A stretch of DNA of 64,000 nucleotides, taken from contig OZ237739.1 of the NCBI GenBank assembly GCA_965178125.1, forward strand, positions 1,054,001 through 1,118,000, in the 5' to 3' direction. This stretch comes from Bilabrum cf. latius (Eukaryota; Bigyra: Bicosoecida; Bigyra; Bicosoecida). The stretch's first letter is position 1, and every line of letters starts with the position of its first letter. Made by a program: the position numbers and the translations under genes. Under the pieces are notes generated by a model. It saw only the letters and a list, made by a program, of their open reading frames with translations. It made no database searches and was not told the DNA's origin. Below are positions 23,842 through 35,636 of the stretch, piece after piece.

Positions 23842-26800
23842 TCAGATGCTGTCAAGGCCTGAAATCCAAGGGTCGGCCCTGCACGCCTGCTTGATCCCAG
23901 CCAAGTCCAGCCCCCCAGCATGAAGCACCTGCCGCAGGAATGCCAAATCGCGGCCGCGCCCAAGCCCCTGCTCGTCTCCACCCAGCCTCTAGCCCGAAGC
24001 ATACGCCTCTGCATCATCATGATGAAACGTGCTACCTCCTGCATCCATGCCAAGACTACATGCCGTCGACAAGTTGAGCCTCTCTGGTTGGAGGCGAGCA
24101 GATGCTGCGGTCTGCACCCCACCGCAGCCTTCCCTTCCGTCACCCATGCAAGCCCCGCCAGGCACAGCGGCAACCACGTCTACGTGAATATCGTCTGTTT
24201 CGAGGCAGGAGGCCTGACAGGACGCCACCAGGACCTCACCAACTATGTCAAGCCCCTCAAGACTTGGAGGGAGCAGATGCCCGGCCAGATGCGCCAGGAG
24301 GATCTCGGCTCTCCTTGCCCGCATCCAGAACGACACCTGAGAGCGCCCCAAGGTGCACGCAGGGGCGGGTTTGGAAGACGGCAGCCACGTTTCATTCGTT
24401 GAATCAGGCCAGGCTGCCATCTGCGGGCCCAGCAGGTCGTTCGCAGAGGCTAGCAGCGATTCGTGCTGCTGCAGCACGGACCCGTAGGCCTACAGCTTCA
24501 ACTGGTGCCTCGGCCGCACATGTGCATGCAAGAACGGACCATCAGTGCGCTCGGTATCGTCCAAATCCTATGCGGTGTCTCTCGGCTGCAGTGCAGCTCG
24601 GCGAATGGCCCGCCGTATGCGGCCAGCGACGGCCTTCCCTCGTGGTGCGATGCTGCCCTCGCACAGATCCGCCAGCTCGATCGAGAGCTGCGATCCTAGC
24701 AGGCACTTAAGCGCGGGCCCAGAGGCATCGATTACCTGCGTCGTCGTCTAGTGGAGCTGGTGGTTGGTGCTGCTGCGGATTCGGCCAGCCATGACCCGTT
24801 CCAGCTCCACCAGCAAGTTGGTTTCCTGCTCGGTGAACCTCTCGATGGCATCCGTTCCATGTATTCGAATCAGCTCGGCCCGGAGAAGCACGCAGCCTGC
24901 AGCAATCGCTGTGACGCAGATCAATGCCACGATGGCGAAAGCAGCCAGCAGCCTCCAAGAGGTTGGATGTGCTGGAATCATCTGAAAGCTACCCAGCACC
25001 ATCGTCGGAACACGGTAGCGAGTCCCGGCGAGCATGAGCAATGCAACAGCATGCGCACCCGCAAGGACCAGTAGGGAAACGTCTGGTGAGTTCGTGTCAA
25101 GGCTCGCTAGCGAGCTCATCTTGACGGAATTCAGAATCTGTGCCCCAGACACGACCCCGAAGGCAACCAAGAACCCGTAGTGGGCGTCGTTGCCCAGGAC
25201 CGCCGATGCTTCGGCCAGGCAGAACGAACCGAGAAGCAGAAATAGATGCAGAAACGGCCAGCAAGCTTGCATCGTGATGAGCCTGCCAAGCTTCGTTGCT
25301 TTGGGCTGGATCCACTGGTCGTACTCGTTGTGCAGACAGAGGACTTCGCGGATAGGATCGAGAAATCGCCAAAAGGCTCCCAATCGCAAGGCCACCCACC
25401 CGCAGAGGACGAAGCACGCACACGCCAGAACCAGTAGCCATGCTGTCCGTGCCCATCCTCCTTGAAGCAAGTATGGAGCAGCACAGTGCAAGCTAAACTG
25501 CAGAGCAGCGAGAGGCGCTAGCAGTCCTTGCACGAATTCCCACCGAGCACGAATCCACACGCGCTCGCGGCTAGTGCTCGCGCGCACATCAAATTCTTGC
25601 TGAAGCTCAGACGGTAGTGCGGGGTACATGGAATCTGGCGGCAGGCTGCAGAGCGCCTCGATAGCAGCCCGCCTTGACTCAGTCCACCCGGCGCACAGGC
25701 ACCGGCATCGCGTCTTGCCCCGATTGATCTGCTCAGCGACGCAGCACGACCACGGCATCGAGCCGAATAGCACAAGAACCAAAGCAAGCAAGCGGACATA
25801 GAACATCCACCCGTGCTTGTCAAGCACCATAGATGATTCGACGCCGATCAGGCCGCCGAGCTTCTCTGAAGATAGTCCGGAGGCATACGAGAGCAATGGC
25901 ATGCCGCAGTGCGCCGAGCTGTTGGCAAGGGCATCGTACAATGTAGTCGTTTCGTTGGGGTGTACCTCGGAAGCCGCTCGGTCCATGAGTGTGCCCCAAC
26001 CTCCCTCTACGTCTGGTGGTGGGTGCATCTAGAGGCAGATTGGGTACAGCTCGTGTAGAGTCCCGTGCCACGTCCCCCACAACAGCAGGACAGCTGGCAG
26101 CAGAACACGCATTGTCACATGCAGTACCACCTATGCACAACCAGTAATAGGGGGAGGCAATGAAACTTCTTCTCCAATAGAGCCTTGGACCGCTCGTACA
26201 CGATGATTGATGTTTCTTGCCGCTTTAGCTAGCAGCCATCGCAATTTCTCCCTGTGCTCGTGGGCTTGGCACCACCTGACAGCCTAACACATGACTGGGA
26301 GGCTGGAAATACCCCGGGGCATCTAGCTTCCACCTTGCGCGATGGTTTCCGGGCAGGCTTCTGTGCTCCTTGGCTCGATAGTGTCACCCGATTCTTCGAT
26401 TGATCTAGTCCGTGGTGTAGACGGGGCGCTCCACCAGCGAGAGTCTGGCGACACAGAATTGTTTCGACCCAGGCCAGTTGACCCACGTGGATCCATTGAA
26501 GTTGGCTGTTGGCAAACACCTTCGTGTTTTCTGTTATGTTGCGTCTACCGTCGCCTAGCGGTCGGGTGGACGCGGTCAGAGCTGCCAATCAGCACTGCGT
26601 CCTGCCTCGTAGGCAGATCTACGACTGTGGCTGGCTAGGCCGAAGAGCCCGGCGATTCCGGCGTTGCAAACGTCTCCCGCATACGCGCAGCGACAGAACC
26701 GCGGGAAAAAGCCTCTCCCTTGGTCGCGCAAGCAGCCTGCTCCATCTCGTCAGCACGATCGATCTTGGCAGCAGGCGGGCACGCGGGCAAATTCGACAGC

Positions 26801-27336
26801 AGCACATCGACCCTGCTCCTGTCTGCCCTGCCTACAGTCGAATCCTAGGCAATATGAAATAGGCCATTCAACGACATGTCTTGGATCGTGCTAGCCAGCG
26901 GGCTAGGGAGGCCGCTGCTGGCAGGAAAGGCAGCTGTGGTGACTCGGACAGCAAGGCAGCGCTGAGCTGTCTGTGCCTGGATCGCTGCCGTGCACTGCAT
27001 CGGCAGGTGGGCCGCGACTAGTGCCACTGCAGACAGCAAATCTTTACACAGGTTACGCCTGACAGTTCCTACGTCGCGCCTCCTTCTGTTTGAAGCGTTG
27101 ATGGCAGTGCCGAACGCCACCGGGCGGATGTTCGCAGAATCTATGATGGCCTTCGATTCGACAGCGCTGCTGTGAAGCAATTCACGCCCCCGGCGCATAT
27201 ACCAGAAGCATAAAGCTACTTGACACAGCAGAAAGTGGTCGGACGCGAGCCAGAATCCAAGTATCCTAGGTATATCGTCAACCTAGCCGGCATTGACCGC
27301 CCGGGTAAGCCTCAATATGGCATGCTGCAACACCAT
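23842..27336 (-). CDS. Long multi-pass membrane protein, unknown family; start uncertain
   Basis: This frame lacks UAA and UGA from about 27565 down to the UGA at 23842-23844, so up to 1,164 aa from ATG 27336. UAGs lie at 27283, 26845, 26635, 26545, 26323, 26284, 26131, 26029, 24748, 24568, 24490 and 23989 (low coordinates). The 26112-23842 part is the more secure: MRVLLPAVLLLWGTW looks like a signal peptide or helix. A probable luminal domain with N-glycosylation sequons (NETT, NSSA) and at least eight hydrophobic segments follow, then a soluble C-terminal region. The upstream part (27336-26113) is Arg/Ser-rich with a higher UAG density and could be a second gene or an N-terminal cytoplasmic domain. 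I do not recognise the family. Confidence 0.5.
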
Positions 27337-28045
27337 CGTTCGACGAACCCCAGTTGGAAACACATGTACACAACCTGATAGACCGTGGATCCAAGCAGGC
27401 TCGCATACGCTAGAGCGGGAAAGCGAATGGGCAGCCGAACAAGTGCTGCTCAGCCGAGTTGCATCTGACACAGACAGTGATGAAACGATTCTTGCGAATA
27501 TTACTGCAGTTAGAATGGTCCAATAAAAACAACTAGCGGGCAAAATCCGTTGGAGAACTTTTCGGTTGGCTCAACGCTTGCAAACGTTGCTCACTTGGCT
27601 ACCCCCTCAGTATCTTCTCCATCTAGTGCCCTTGCTAGACGGGAAAATTGCACCCTGTTGCCTGCATGAAGACAAATAGAGCTACTTACTAAAGATGGGG
27701 CTTTTCATATAGCTCAGTGGCAGCAAACATCTACAAAAACGCACGTGGGGATTCGCACACAGGTTTGGCCTCACGTCAATAATGGTACAATGGAGACAAA
27801 CGGACAAAGTTACAAGGACAGACGAGTTAATTCATGAAATATTAATAGTTCGAGCAAGGTATCTAGCCAAACGATTGCTTCATGTGCCGGCATTTCCTGC
27901 AGTTAACTTATCCGATTCGTATACCAATATCAACACTGTATAATTGATTCAAGGGTGGCAACACCAAATCAGAAATCGCCGTTCTTGGAGCTCCCACAGC
28001 CTCCACTGCAGTGTTTTTGGGCTTAAACTAATAGTATTAGATACA
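27337..28045. other. AT-richer intergenic region between divergent genes
   Basis: About 700 bases between the membrane-protein gene (minus) and the Nup98 gene (plus), clearly more AT-rich than the genes. A tRNA A-box-like stretch (TAGCTCAGTGG near 27713) is present, but no acceptor or T-arm pairing can be formed, so at most a relic. The proximal part of the minus-strand frame may extend a short way in (to about 27565). Otherwise it probably contains the two divergent promoters. Confidence 0.4.
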
Positions 28046-31000
28046 ATGTCCGGATGGGGGAATGATTCTAGCGTGAGAAGGTCTTTTTGTTCCATGTGTG
28101 TGCATTGTGGCTTGCACGTGATTCTCTCATCCTCCTGCCTACGTTCCTGCTCAACTACATATGTTTGGAGATGCTTATGTATCTTTCTAGTAATAGTTAC
28201 TGCTATGATGTGGATTTAGGGATGGGTGTGCTCGGTTTCGCTCGTGCCGCAACATTGTTGCCATTGCATATCCTGTCGTGCAAAATGAATCGCAGTACGG
28301 AGGCGGCGGCGATGGCTGGGGTAATAGCGGCGGTGGTGGCACGTCTGGTGGATGGGGCAACCAAGGAGGCGGTGCTGGTGATGCTTGGGGCAACTAGGGG
28401 GGCGGCGGGCAGTCCGGCGGTTGGGGCAACAGTGGTGGCGGCAACAGCGGCGGCAGCGGCGGTGGGTGGGGCAACTAGGGGGGTGGTGGTGGCACGTCTG
28501 GTGGATGGGGCAACCAAGGAGGCGGTGCTGGTGATGCTTGGGGCAACTAGGGGGGCGGCGGGCAGTCCGGCGGCTGGGGCAACAGTGGTGGCGGCAACAG
28601 CGGCGGCGATGGTGGGTGGGGCAACTAGGGGGGTGGTGGTGGCACGTCTGGTGGATGGGGCAACCAAGGAGGCGGTGCTGGTGATGCTTGGGGCAACTAG
28701 GGGGGCGGCGGGCAGTCCGGTGGCTGGGGCAACAGTGGTGGCGGCAACAGCGGCGGCAGCGGCGGCGGCTGGGGCAACTAGGGGGGCGGTGGAGGCAGCG
28801 GCGGTGGCACATGGCAGAGCAACTTTCCCATCGGCACACAGCGAATCCAGCCGGAGGCATCGAGACACGATCAGAAGAGCAGGCGCGGAAAGGTCACGAG
28901 CAGCTTCATCCACAGCTGCTCGGCCATGCGCGCCTATGCTGCCAAGTCTGTGGACGAGCTCAGGCTGGAGGACTACGTCAACGGGAAAAGGACCAACCCG
29001 GCGGTACTCGTGCATGGGCATGCGGGCGTGCTGCCCGGCATGCCACCGCCTCAACAGGGAGGGGGTGGTGGTGGTGGTGGGTGGGGCTCCAGTGGTGGGG
29101 GCGCGCAGTCTGGTGGCTGGGGCAACGGTGGAGGAGGCAACAGCGGCGGCGGTGGCTGGGGCGACTCGGGGGGTGGGTAGTCGGGCGGTTGGGGCAACTA
29201 GGGGGGTGGCGGGCAGTCCGGCGGATGGGGTAATTCTGGGGGCGGGCAGTCTGGTGGCTGGGGCAACGGTGGAGCAGGCAACAGCGGCGGCGGTGGCTGG
29301 GGCGACTCGGGGGGTGGGTAGTCGGGCGGTTGGGGCAACTAGGGGGGCGGCGGGCAGTCCGGCGGATGGGGTAATTCTGGGGGCGGGCAGTCTGGTGGCT
29401 GGGGCAACGGTGGAGGAGGCAACAGCGGCGGCGGTGGCTGGGGCGACTCGGGGGGTGGGTAGTCGGGCGGTTGGGGCAACTAGGGGGGCGGCGGGCAGTC
29501 CGGCGGATGGGGTAATTCTGGGGGCGGGCAGTCTGGTGGCTGGGGCAACGGTGGAGGAGGCAACAGCGGCGGTGGAGGCTGGGGCTCTTCTGGCGGTGGT
29601 GGATCGTCTGGAGGATGGGGCAGCAGCGGTGGAGGTGATGGTGGTTGGGGATCTTCTGGCGGCAATAGCGGTGGTGGCTGGGGCTCGTCTGGCGGAGGTG
29701 GGTCATCGGGCGGATGGGGCGACTCTGGCGGCGGCTGGGGATCTTCTGGCGGTGGTGGATCGTCTGGAGGATGGGGCAGCAGCGGTGGAGGCTGGGGCTC
29801 GTCTGGTGGTGGCGGGTCATCCGGAGGATGGGGCTCGTCTGGCGGCAGTGGTTCGTCCGGTGGTTGGGGCAGCAGCGGCGGGGGCTGGGGCAGCAGCGGC
29901 GGTGGGAATCAGGGCAACGGCTAGAATAACAGCATGGCGGTGTACGGTCCCGCTGTGGTGGACCAGTCGGAGGGCTACAACGAGCGGCTGCGGACCATGG
30001 TGGCGCGAGCGACTCTAGAAGGTGCAGAGGCCTCCATGCAACAGGAGAAGTCTGCGATCGAGAGGGAGCGCAAGAACATGAAGGACCTGGTCAATGCCAG
30101 GGTTCAGAGGATCCGACCGGCCCCGGGACTGGCGCTCACTGGCGGGATTGCCGGTGGGGGCGTTGCCTCACGCCCGCGAGCCACTGCCCTGATGTCCGGC
30201 TCGTCCAACGCGGCCCTCGTGGGTACGAGCGGCAGCAGCATAGCGGGCAGTCGCCTTGGCACTCCGTCCGGGAGGGCATCTTTGGTGCTTGGTGCCGCCA
30301 CGATGGCCAGCGGCATGATGGGGATGGGCCGGTCGGGTTCCATCGGGGGCGCCTCGTTCGTCTCGGGTATGTCTGGGTACTCAGGGTCTGCGTCCGTGGG
30401 AGGGTCTGGGCTCCGGGCGCGGCTAGCCGCGTCTGCTCTGTCGGGCGGGCGCCTCTCGCACGCCGGCGGGGGCAGCATGGCGGGCAGGGAACGGATCAAG
30501 GCGCTTCTGCGGGACTCGGCGCGGTCCAGCTCTGCCTCCTAGAGGGGTGCGCTTGGGCAGGACCTGTACAGGCAGGAACCGAAAGACTACTCTGACGACG
30601 AAGACGACGGGTAGGATGGGCGAGGGGCGTCCCAGATGCATGGTTCCTAGTCCGCCATGCCGAGAATGGCCTCATCGCAACCAGCCGCGGCCATCCCGCC
30701 CAGGTCGGTGCGGGGTGCCGCGGCCAGGGCACTGGTCATCGGCAATGCGATGGTGCCGGGGGATGACGGCCGCATCGAGGCGCAGGTAGCCTGGGTGCCG
30801 GAGCGGGTGGACCCCCTGGATTCGACGCTGCTGGAGGCACCCGTGGCCAGGACGGGGTTCTCTCGAGTCCTCGTCGTGATGGCCACCTCGGCAGGTGTCT
30901 CTGCGGAGAGCAGGAAGGCCGCCCTGGGCCAGGCAGCCGTTCGGACGGACGCGATCGTGGACGCTACCCTCCGGCACGAGCGCCAGGAGCTGGAGGAGGT

Positions 31001-32294
31001 GGCCAGGACGCACGCCGGCGTGCCCTCGGCCAACACGCTCACCGACCCGGGCATGCTTGGAGGCGCGGGCAGGGCTTCTTTCGCTCGGCCCGGCCACCTG
31101 CTGGCCTGGGTGGTGGTACCCACCGCCGGTTTGACCACGTCTCACGTCCTGGACGCAGCGGCCAAAGCCAGGGACGCGTGGTCCATCGTCCCCGCCAAGT
31201 CGGACGACGGCTTCACGGATCTCCCTGACGACGACGAGGCAGACGCTCTGGAGGACGGCACAGACCCAGCTGCTGCTGCTGCTGCTGCTGCTGCCGGGGA
31301 TGAGGAGGAGTCCAAGCACGGCGACTCTGCGCGCCCCGGTGCCTCCAAGAGGCCCAGGCCGAGCATCATGCTGCCCTGCCAGATGCTGTGCCCGCTGACT
31401 TCGAGGGAGCTGCAGGCGGCCTCGGACAGCATGGTGCACGTGAGGCCAGCCAGCCGAGCGGTGCTGCTGCCGCGAGGGGAAGCTCTGCACGGGCACGGGG
31501 TTCGCGACGGGGACTGCGTGGAGGTCGTGTGCGACGTGAGGGGCAGGCCAGCATACGAATACGAGCCTGTGCGCGCCGACGTGGCTGCACGCAGGGAGCA
31601 AGAGGCGGCTGCGAAGCAAGCGGCAGCGTCAAGGGGCGCCGGGTCATCGTCCAAGCGAGCGGGGGCCGCAGGGAGCGAGAGCAAATCCGGCGAAGCGGAC
31701 ACAGGGCCAGGCTCAGCTGCTGCCACGCGAGCCGATGCCGGGGCCCGGGGACCCTCCCGCCAGGTATCAGCGGCAGAGAAAGCCCTTAGGGCTGAGATGC
31801 TGCGGGACGAGGCATGGTACGAGCAGCAGCGCGCCTCTAGGCACGGCAGGAGGCTGCCCCGGCTGCCCTCCGTGAACGATGGGTTCTTCGTGCAGCCGGG
31901 GCACAGGGCCCTGGCGGCCATGACCGAGGAGCAGCTCTCGAGGGTGGAGGGCTTCAGCGTGGGGGTGCCCGGGATCGGCGAGCTCAAGTGCCTGGCTCCC
32001 GTGGACTTGAGGGGAGAGGACGTTGCCGCCATGCTCGTGTTCGAACAGGACACGGTGGAGGTGCGAAGGTTCCTTGAGGGTTCGGAGCAGGGCAGCAACC
32101 GGCTGCCCGATGTTCCCGCGGTGGTGTCGATGCAGCTGTTCGGCGACGGGAAGCTGCTCGGCCCGTCCCAGATGGAGGAGGTCGAGAGGGCCCTGCGGCA
32201 GGACGACGGGGCAGCCTCGGGGCAGCCGAAGCGGTTCCGCGATTTCTCCAAGGAATCCGGGGTGTATTCGTTCACGGTGGAGCGATGGGCCTGA
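28046..32294 (+). CDS. NUP98: Nup98-like nucleoporin with Gly-Trp repeats and C-terminal APD-like domain
   Basis: 1,341 aa; exon 1 28046..28072 (MSGWGNDSS), intron 28073..28295 (GTGAGA...TCGCAG), exon 2 to UGA 32292-32294. There are sixteen UAGs, twelve in the Gly-rich repeats. Two repeat blocks (about residues 1-190 and 250-550) are built from GGWGN, GWGSS and QSGGWG, with almost no FG. Between them a Nup98 GLEBS-like segment reads AMRAYAAKSVDELRLEDY (human ITAMKEYESKSLEELRLEDY); this motif binds Rae1/Gle2. A charged helix follows the second block (EGYNERLRTMVARATLEGAE), then low-complexity and a poly-Ala run. Residues ~1195-1341 resemble the Nup98 autoproteolytic domain but end YSFTVERWA-stop, where the precursor has VSHFS. 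Expected in the pore channel and mRNA export. Confidence 0.8.
28341..28781 (+). repeat. Coding minisatellite block A, about 150 bp x 3
   Basis: Three near-identical units encoding TSGGWGNQGG...AWGN-UAG-GGG-QSGGWGN. Equivalent UAGs recur every 150-153 bp (28395, 28548, 28698 and 28476, 28626, 28779). Within a unit CAA and TAG occupy the same WGN-x-GG position. Confidence 0.9.
29080..29560 (+). repeat. Coding minisatellite block B, 141 bp x 3
   Basis: Three units of 141 bp encoding GWGDSGGG-UAG-SGGWGN-UAG-GGG-QSGGWGN. UAGs recur at 29178, 29319, 29460 and at 29199, 29340, 29481. The motif GGG-x-SGGWGN has CAG in some positions and TAG in others. Confidence 0.9.
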
Positions 32295-32413
32295 TGTGGC
32301 GTTGGTGGGCAAGTTTCGTCGCGCTTGCAATTGCGCGCAGTTTCACGCAATGCTGAAAATCCGATATCTTCTGGATCGCTTCATGCAGTTGCAGTAGTAG
32401 CTCTCGAGCATCA

Positions 32414-35400
32414 ATGAGGTTTCTTTATCCCGCAGGTTTCGTATTATGCCTGCATATCATGCATGTCGTAGGATACTCGATGGGTTGGCAGCCCCAGCCG
32501 CGGCAGGATGCCGTCGTTTCATGGCCGGTGACGGGAGATGAATTCGAGTACAGAGTCACAGTGATAAGCGATGCAGTGTTTCGCATCGAGCTCATCAGTT
32601 CGGGATCCGATGGTGACGACAGGCCCACATTGCGCGTCAAGAATCGCGATTTGGGCGCGACACCGACGTATACGACTACGCCCGATGGCAACGGGGCGAT
32701 CACTGTTTCGACCGCCCGAGCATCGATTCGAATCGACGGAAGCAAGCCAATTCCCAGCTCTTGCGCCAAAACCACGGATGGAATCGATCAGGTAGGAGGG
32801 CAGCGCGTGCCATCGTATCCCCAGGGTCTGCCGAATGTATCTTTGGAGCAGTGCTGCGCTGCCTGCGATAACGCGACAGGCTGCACCACGTTCGTCTGGG
32901 CGAGCGACTCCAAGATGTGCTACTTGATGAAAGGTGTTCAATCCACAAAGTCGGCCTCGAACCGAACGCTGGGAAGCAGGGTTCCGACCGGCTCGGCGTC
33001 CGGGAGCAGCTGCCTGCCGGCTGGGTCCGTAACAGCGACGTTCCAGCTCGTTGCCGGGCCGCCGCTGCCCCCTGCAAATTGGACCGGCAAGTGGACCGAC
33101 GCTTCGTCTGCAGCGGGCAACCTGGGCGGCGTCTGGGAGAAGCTGGACTGCTACAGCAACCCCAGCGAGTGCTTCGACACGTACGTGGCGGGCGAGCACA
33201 CTGGCATCTTGTCCAGGGACGGTTGGGCCGTGCTGGACGAGACGACGACGGCGCGGCTCTCTGGTACGCAGTCCGACGATGGCGTGTTTGGGCCCTGGTG
33301 GGCGGTAACGTCGACGGATCCTCCTATCGCAGCTTCTACCGACGTGTGCGACGTGCTGGTCTTGCTGGAGGGCAGAGACTACGCCACTGCGGCGCGCGAC
33401 TGGCAAGAGGTCAGCGGCCCCATCCAGCTGCTGGACGAGGAAATGTATGACGTGTGGTGGAGCAGGCACGACCCGTGGAACGCGAGCTAGCTGCACGACT
33501 TGCTGCAAGGGTACGCCGATAACAACCTCCCCATGCGAACCATTAGCATCGACATGCAGTGGCACACGCTGGGGTACATGGACAACCCGCCGAACGTGAA
33601 CGGGCCCGGAGACACTTGCACCATCGATGATGATGATGGGGTGCCTGCGCTGCAGAGCCACGGCGCATCGTCACGCAATCGCCTAGACAGCGTCCACCGC
33701 AGCATCGGCGGCAGTACCGAGCTCACAGTTGGCGACACCAAGTGCAAGGGCTGGGGCGGGTTCGACTGGAACACCACCGCCTATCCCAATCCCAAGGACT
33801 TCGTGGACAGCTATTTCCACAGCCCAACTGGGAATCCGCTCAAGAACCCCATCAACGTGCTGCTCAACGTTCACCCGCAGGACGGGATCGACCACTGCCA
33901 GGCCAAGTACCCAGAGTTCGCCGCATTCACCGGTGTGGACCCGGCCTCGAACGAGACCATCACGATGGACAACGGAAACCGAACTCTGATGCTGAAATTC
34001 TTCACCGACTACCTCGGTGCAGACCCCCTCTCTGCGGTCGATGCATGGTGGACGGACTACTACGGCTCCAAGGGCCCCAACGACCCGAGGCAGTCGAGCT
34101 CGCAGCTGCTGTGGTCCAACTACATGTATGGCACGTCATAGCTGGTGCAAAGGGGCAGGCGACCCATGGTGCTCACCAGGAGGGGAGGCCTGGGTGACCA
34201 CGCGTTCTCGCCCGCCTTTAGTGGCGACGTGTTCCAATCGTGGGACATCCTGACCTATGAGGTGAATTTCACCGCCAGGGCTGCTTCGGGCGCTCTGCAA
34301 GCGTGGTCGCACGACATCGGTGGATTCCATCGTTTTGGAAGCACGCCCGGAGCCTGCGTGCGCGGCGATGGCAACGTGACCGATCCGCTGGCAGCCGAGC
34401 TCTATATGCGCTGGATCCAAGCCGCCGTGTTCTGGCCGCACATGCGAACCCACTGCCGATTCTGCGAGAGAAGAGTGTGGATGTTCACGGGCTTCGCGGG
34501 TGCCATGGGGGACGCATTCCGCCTGAGGCATGCCATGGTGCCGCACCTCTACAGCGCCATCGCTACCGCGGCCGAGACCTCTGCCCCGTACCCCATTCGC
34601 AGCCTATTCGTGGACTACCCCGAGGAGCCGCTCGCCATGTAGTTTGCAGACACTCAGTTCATCTACTGCGACAACATTACGGTGGCACCGATCGCCAGGC
34701 CTGGTCTTGTATCCACAGATGCCGATGAGGCCATGGGCACTAGCAGTGCCATCACCGCTTCGGCATCGAATGTCACAGCGCCTTTGGCCATGACGCAGCA
34801 GCTGTTCGTCCCACCTGGGGAGTGGGTGACGTGGGAGGCGGCGCGGGCGTTCAGGGGACCCTCCACTGCCACGCTTGAGCTAAGCTCGGTGGCCTCCCTG
34901 CCAGCACTGGTCAAAGGCGGGTCCGTGGTGTTCACGCGACCGTGGAACGCCTCCAGCGCAGAACCGATGGTAAAGCGACCGCTGACTGCTGTGGTATTTC
35001 CGTCGTCCACGTGGATGTCGACGTCGGGCGCATCGCACGGTCGCGCGGCAGACGGCATGGTTCGCATGGACAGCAGGCGGGTGGAGCTTTATGAGGACGA
35101 CGGCAAGTCGGCTCCGGCGTCAGGCACGGTGGGCGCTCCGCTTCGGGCTCGGCAGCTGGCCGGTGGATTTAGGGCGTCTTGCCGCACGCCGGTGGCGTAC
35201 GCGGTGGTCCGCTCTGCCGAGACCGGCAGGGTGTCCATCCGAGGCACAGTGGGACCGTCGATCGGAGCAGCTTGCAGCCCTGTGGGTACTACTCGCGCTG
35301 TCAGGGTGGAGCTGCGTGGGGCTGGCATTCGAGATGGTCCGCTGGGGCAGGCCCGGGGACTGTTGGGACTGGCTGAGCCAGCGGATGGCCTGTGCCCTTC

Positions 35401-35491
35401 CTGCCGACCAGGCGGCACAGTGCTTCTGCTCGATGCAGAGGCAGATACGTCCGTTCCCGGTGGCGTCAAGTTTGAAATGCCACTGAACTGA
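32414..35491 (+). CDS. Secreted GH31-family alpha-glucosidase-like enzyme with PAN-like insert
   Basis: 1,025 aa, single exon, UGA stop, UAGs at 33488, 34139 and 34640 (codons 359, 576, 743). A signal peptide (MRFLYPAGFVLCLHIMHV) and many Asn-X-Ser/Thr sites indicate secretion or lysosomal delivery. The GH31 core is in order: ISIDMQWH, WWTDYYG with nucleophile Asp548, RRPMVLTRRGG, FSGDVFQSWD with acid/base Asp605, AWSHDIGGFH, then FIYCDNITVAPI. An N-terminal insertion (CCAACDNATGCTTFVW...CYLMK) looks like a PAN/apple cysteine module, unusual inside this family. All expected catalytic residues are present. Natural substrate is probably an alpha-glucoside or alpha-xyloside; not determinable here. 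Confidence 0.85.
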
Positions 35492-35636
35492 AGCTCATTC
35501 ATGCTCATGATCCCGGATCATTGATCCGATCCGATGGCGCGTGCGTTCATCACATCATGGCACCTTGCCACCGTCGCTCCGGCAAGAATCGATACAGATT
35601 CACGTTCACGATGTCTCCGTTTCCAAGAAAGTGGCT

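Noticed and set aside
27690-27790. tRNA-like stretch with an A-box (TAGCTCAGTGG) and a CTA triplet, a tempting UAG-decoding tRNA
   Set aside because: No acceptor, anticodon-stem or T-arm pairing can be formed, so at most a decayed tRNA relic.
28087-30018. A 643-codon frame without any UAG across the Gly-Trp repeats, which could suggest that the UAG-containing frame is not the coding one
   Set aside because: It is an Ala/Val/Gly artefact of GC-rich repeats. The UAG-containing frame joins a proper first exon, contains the GLEBS-like motif and runs on into the APD-like domain, while this one ends at 30018 without any recognisable motif.
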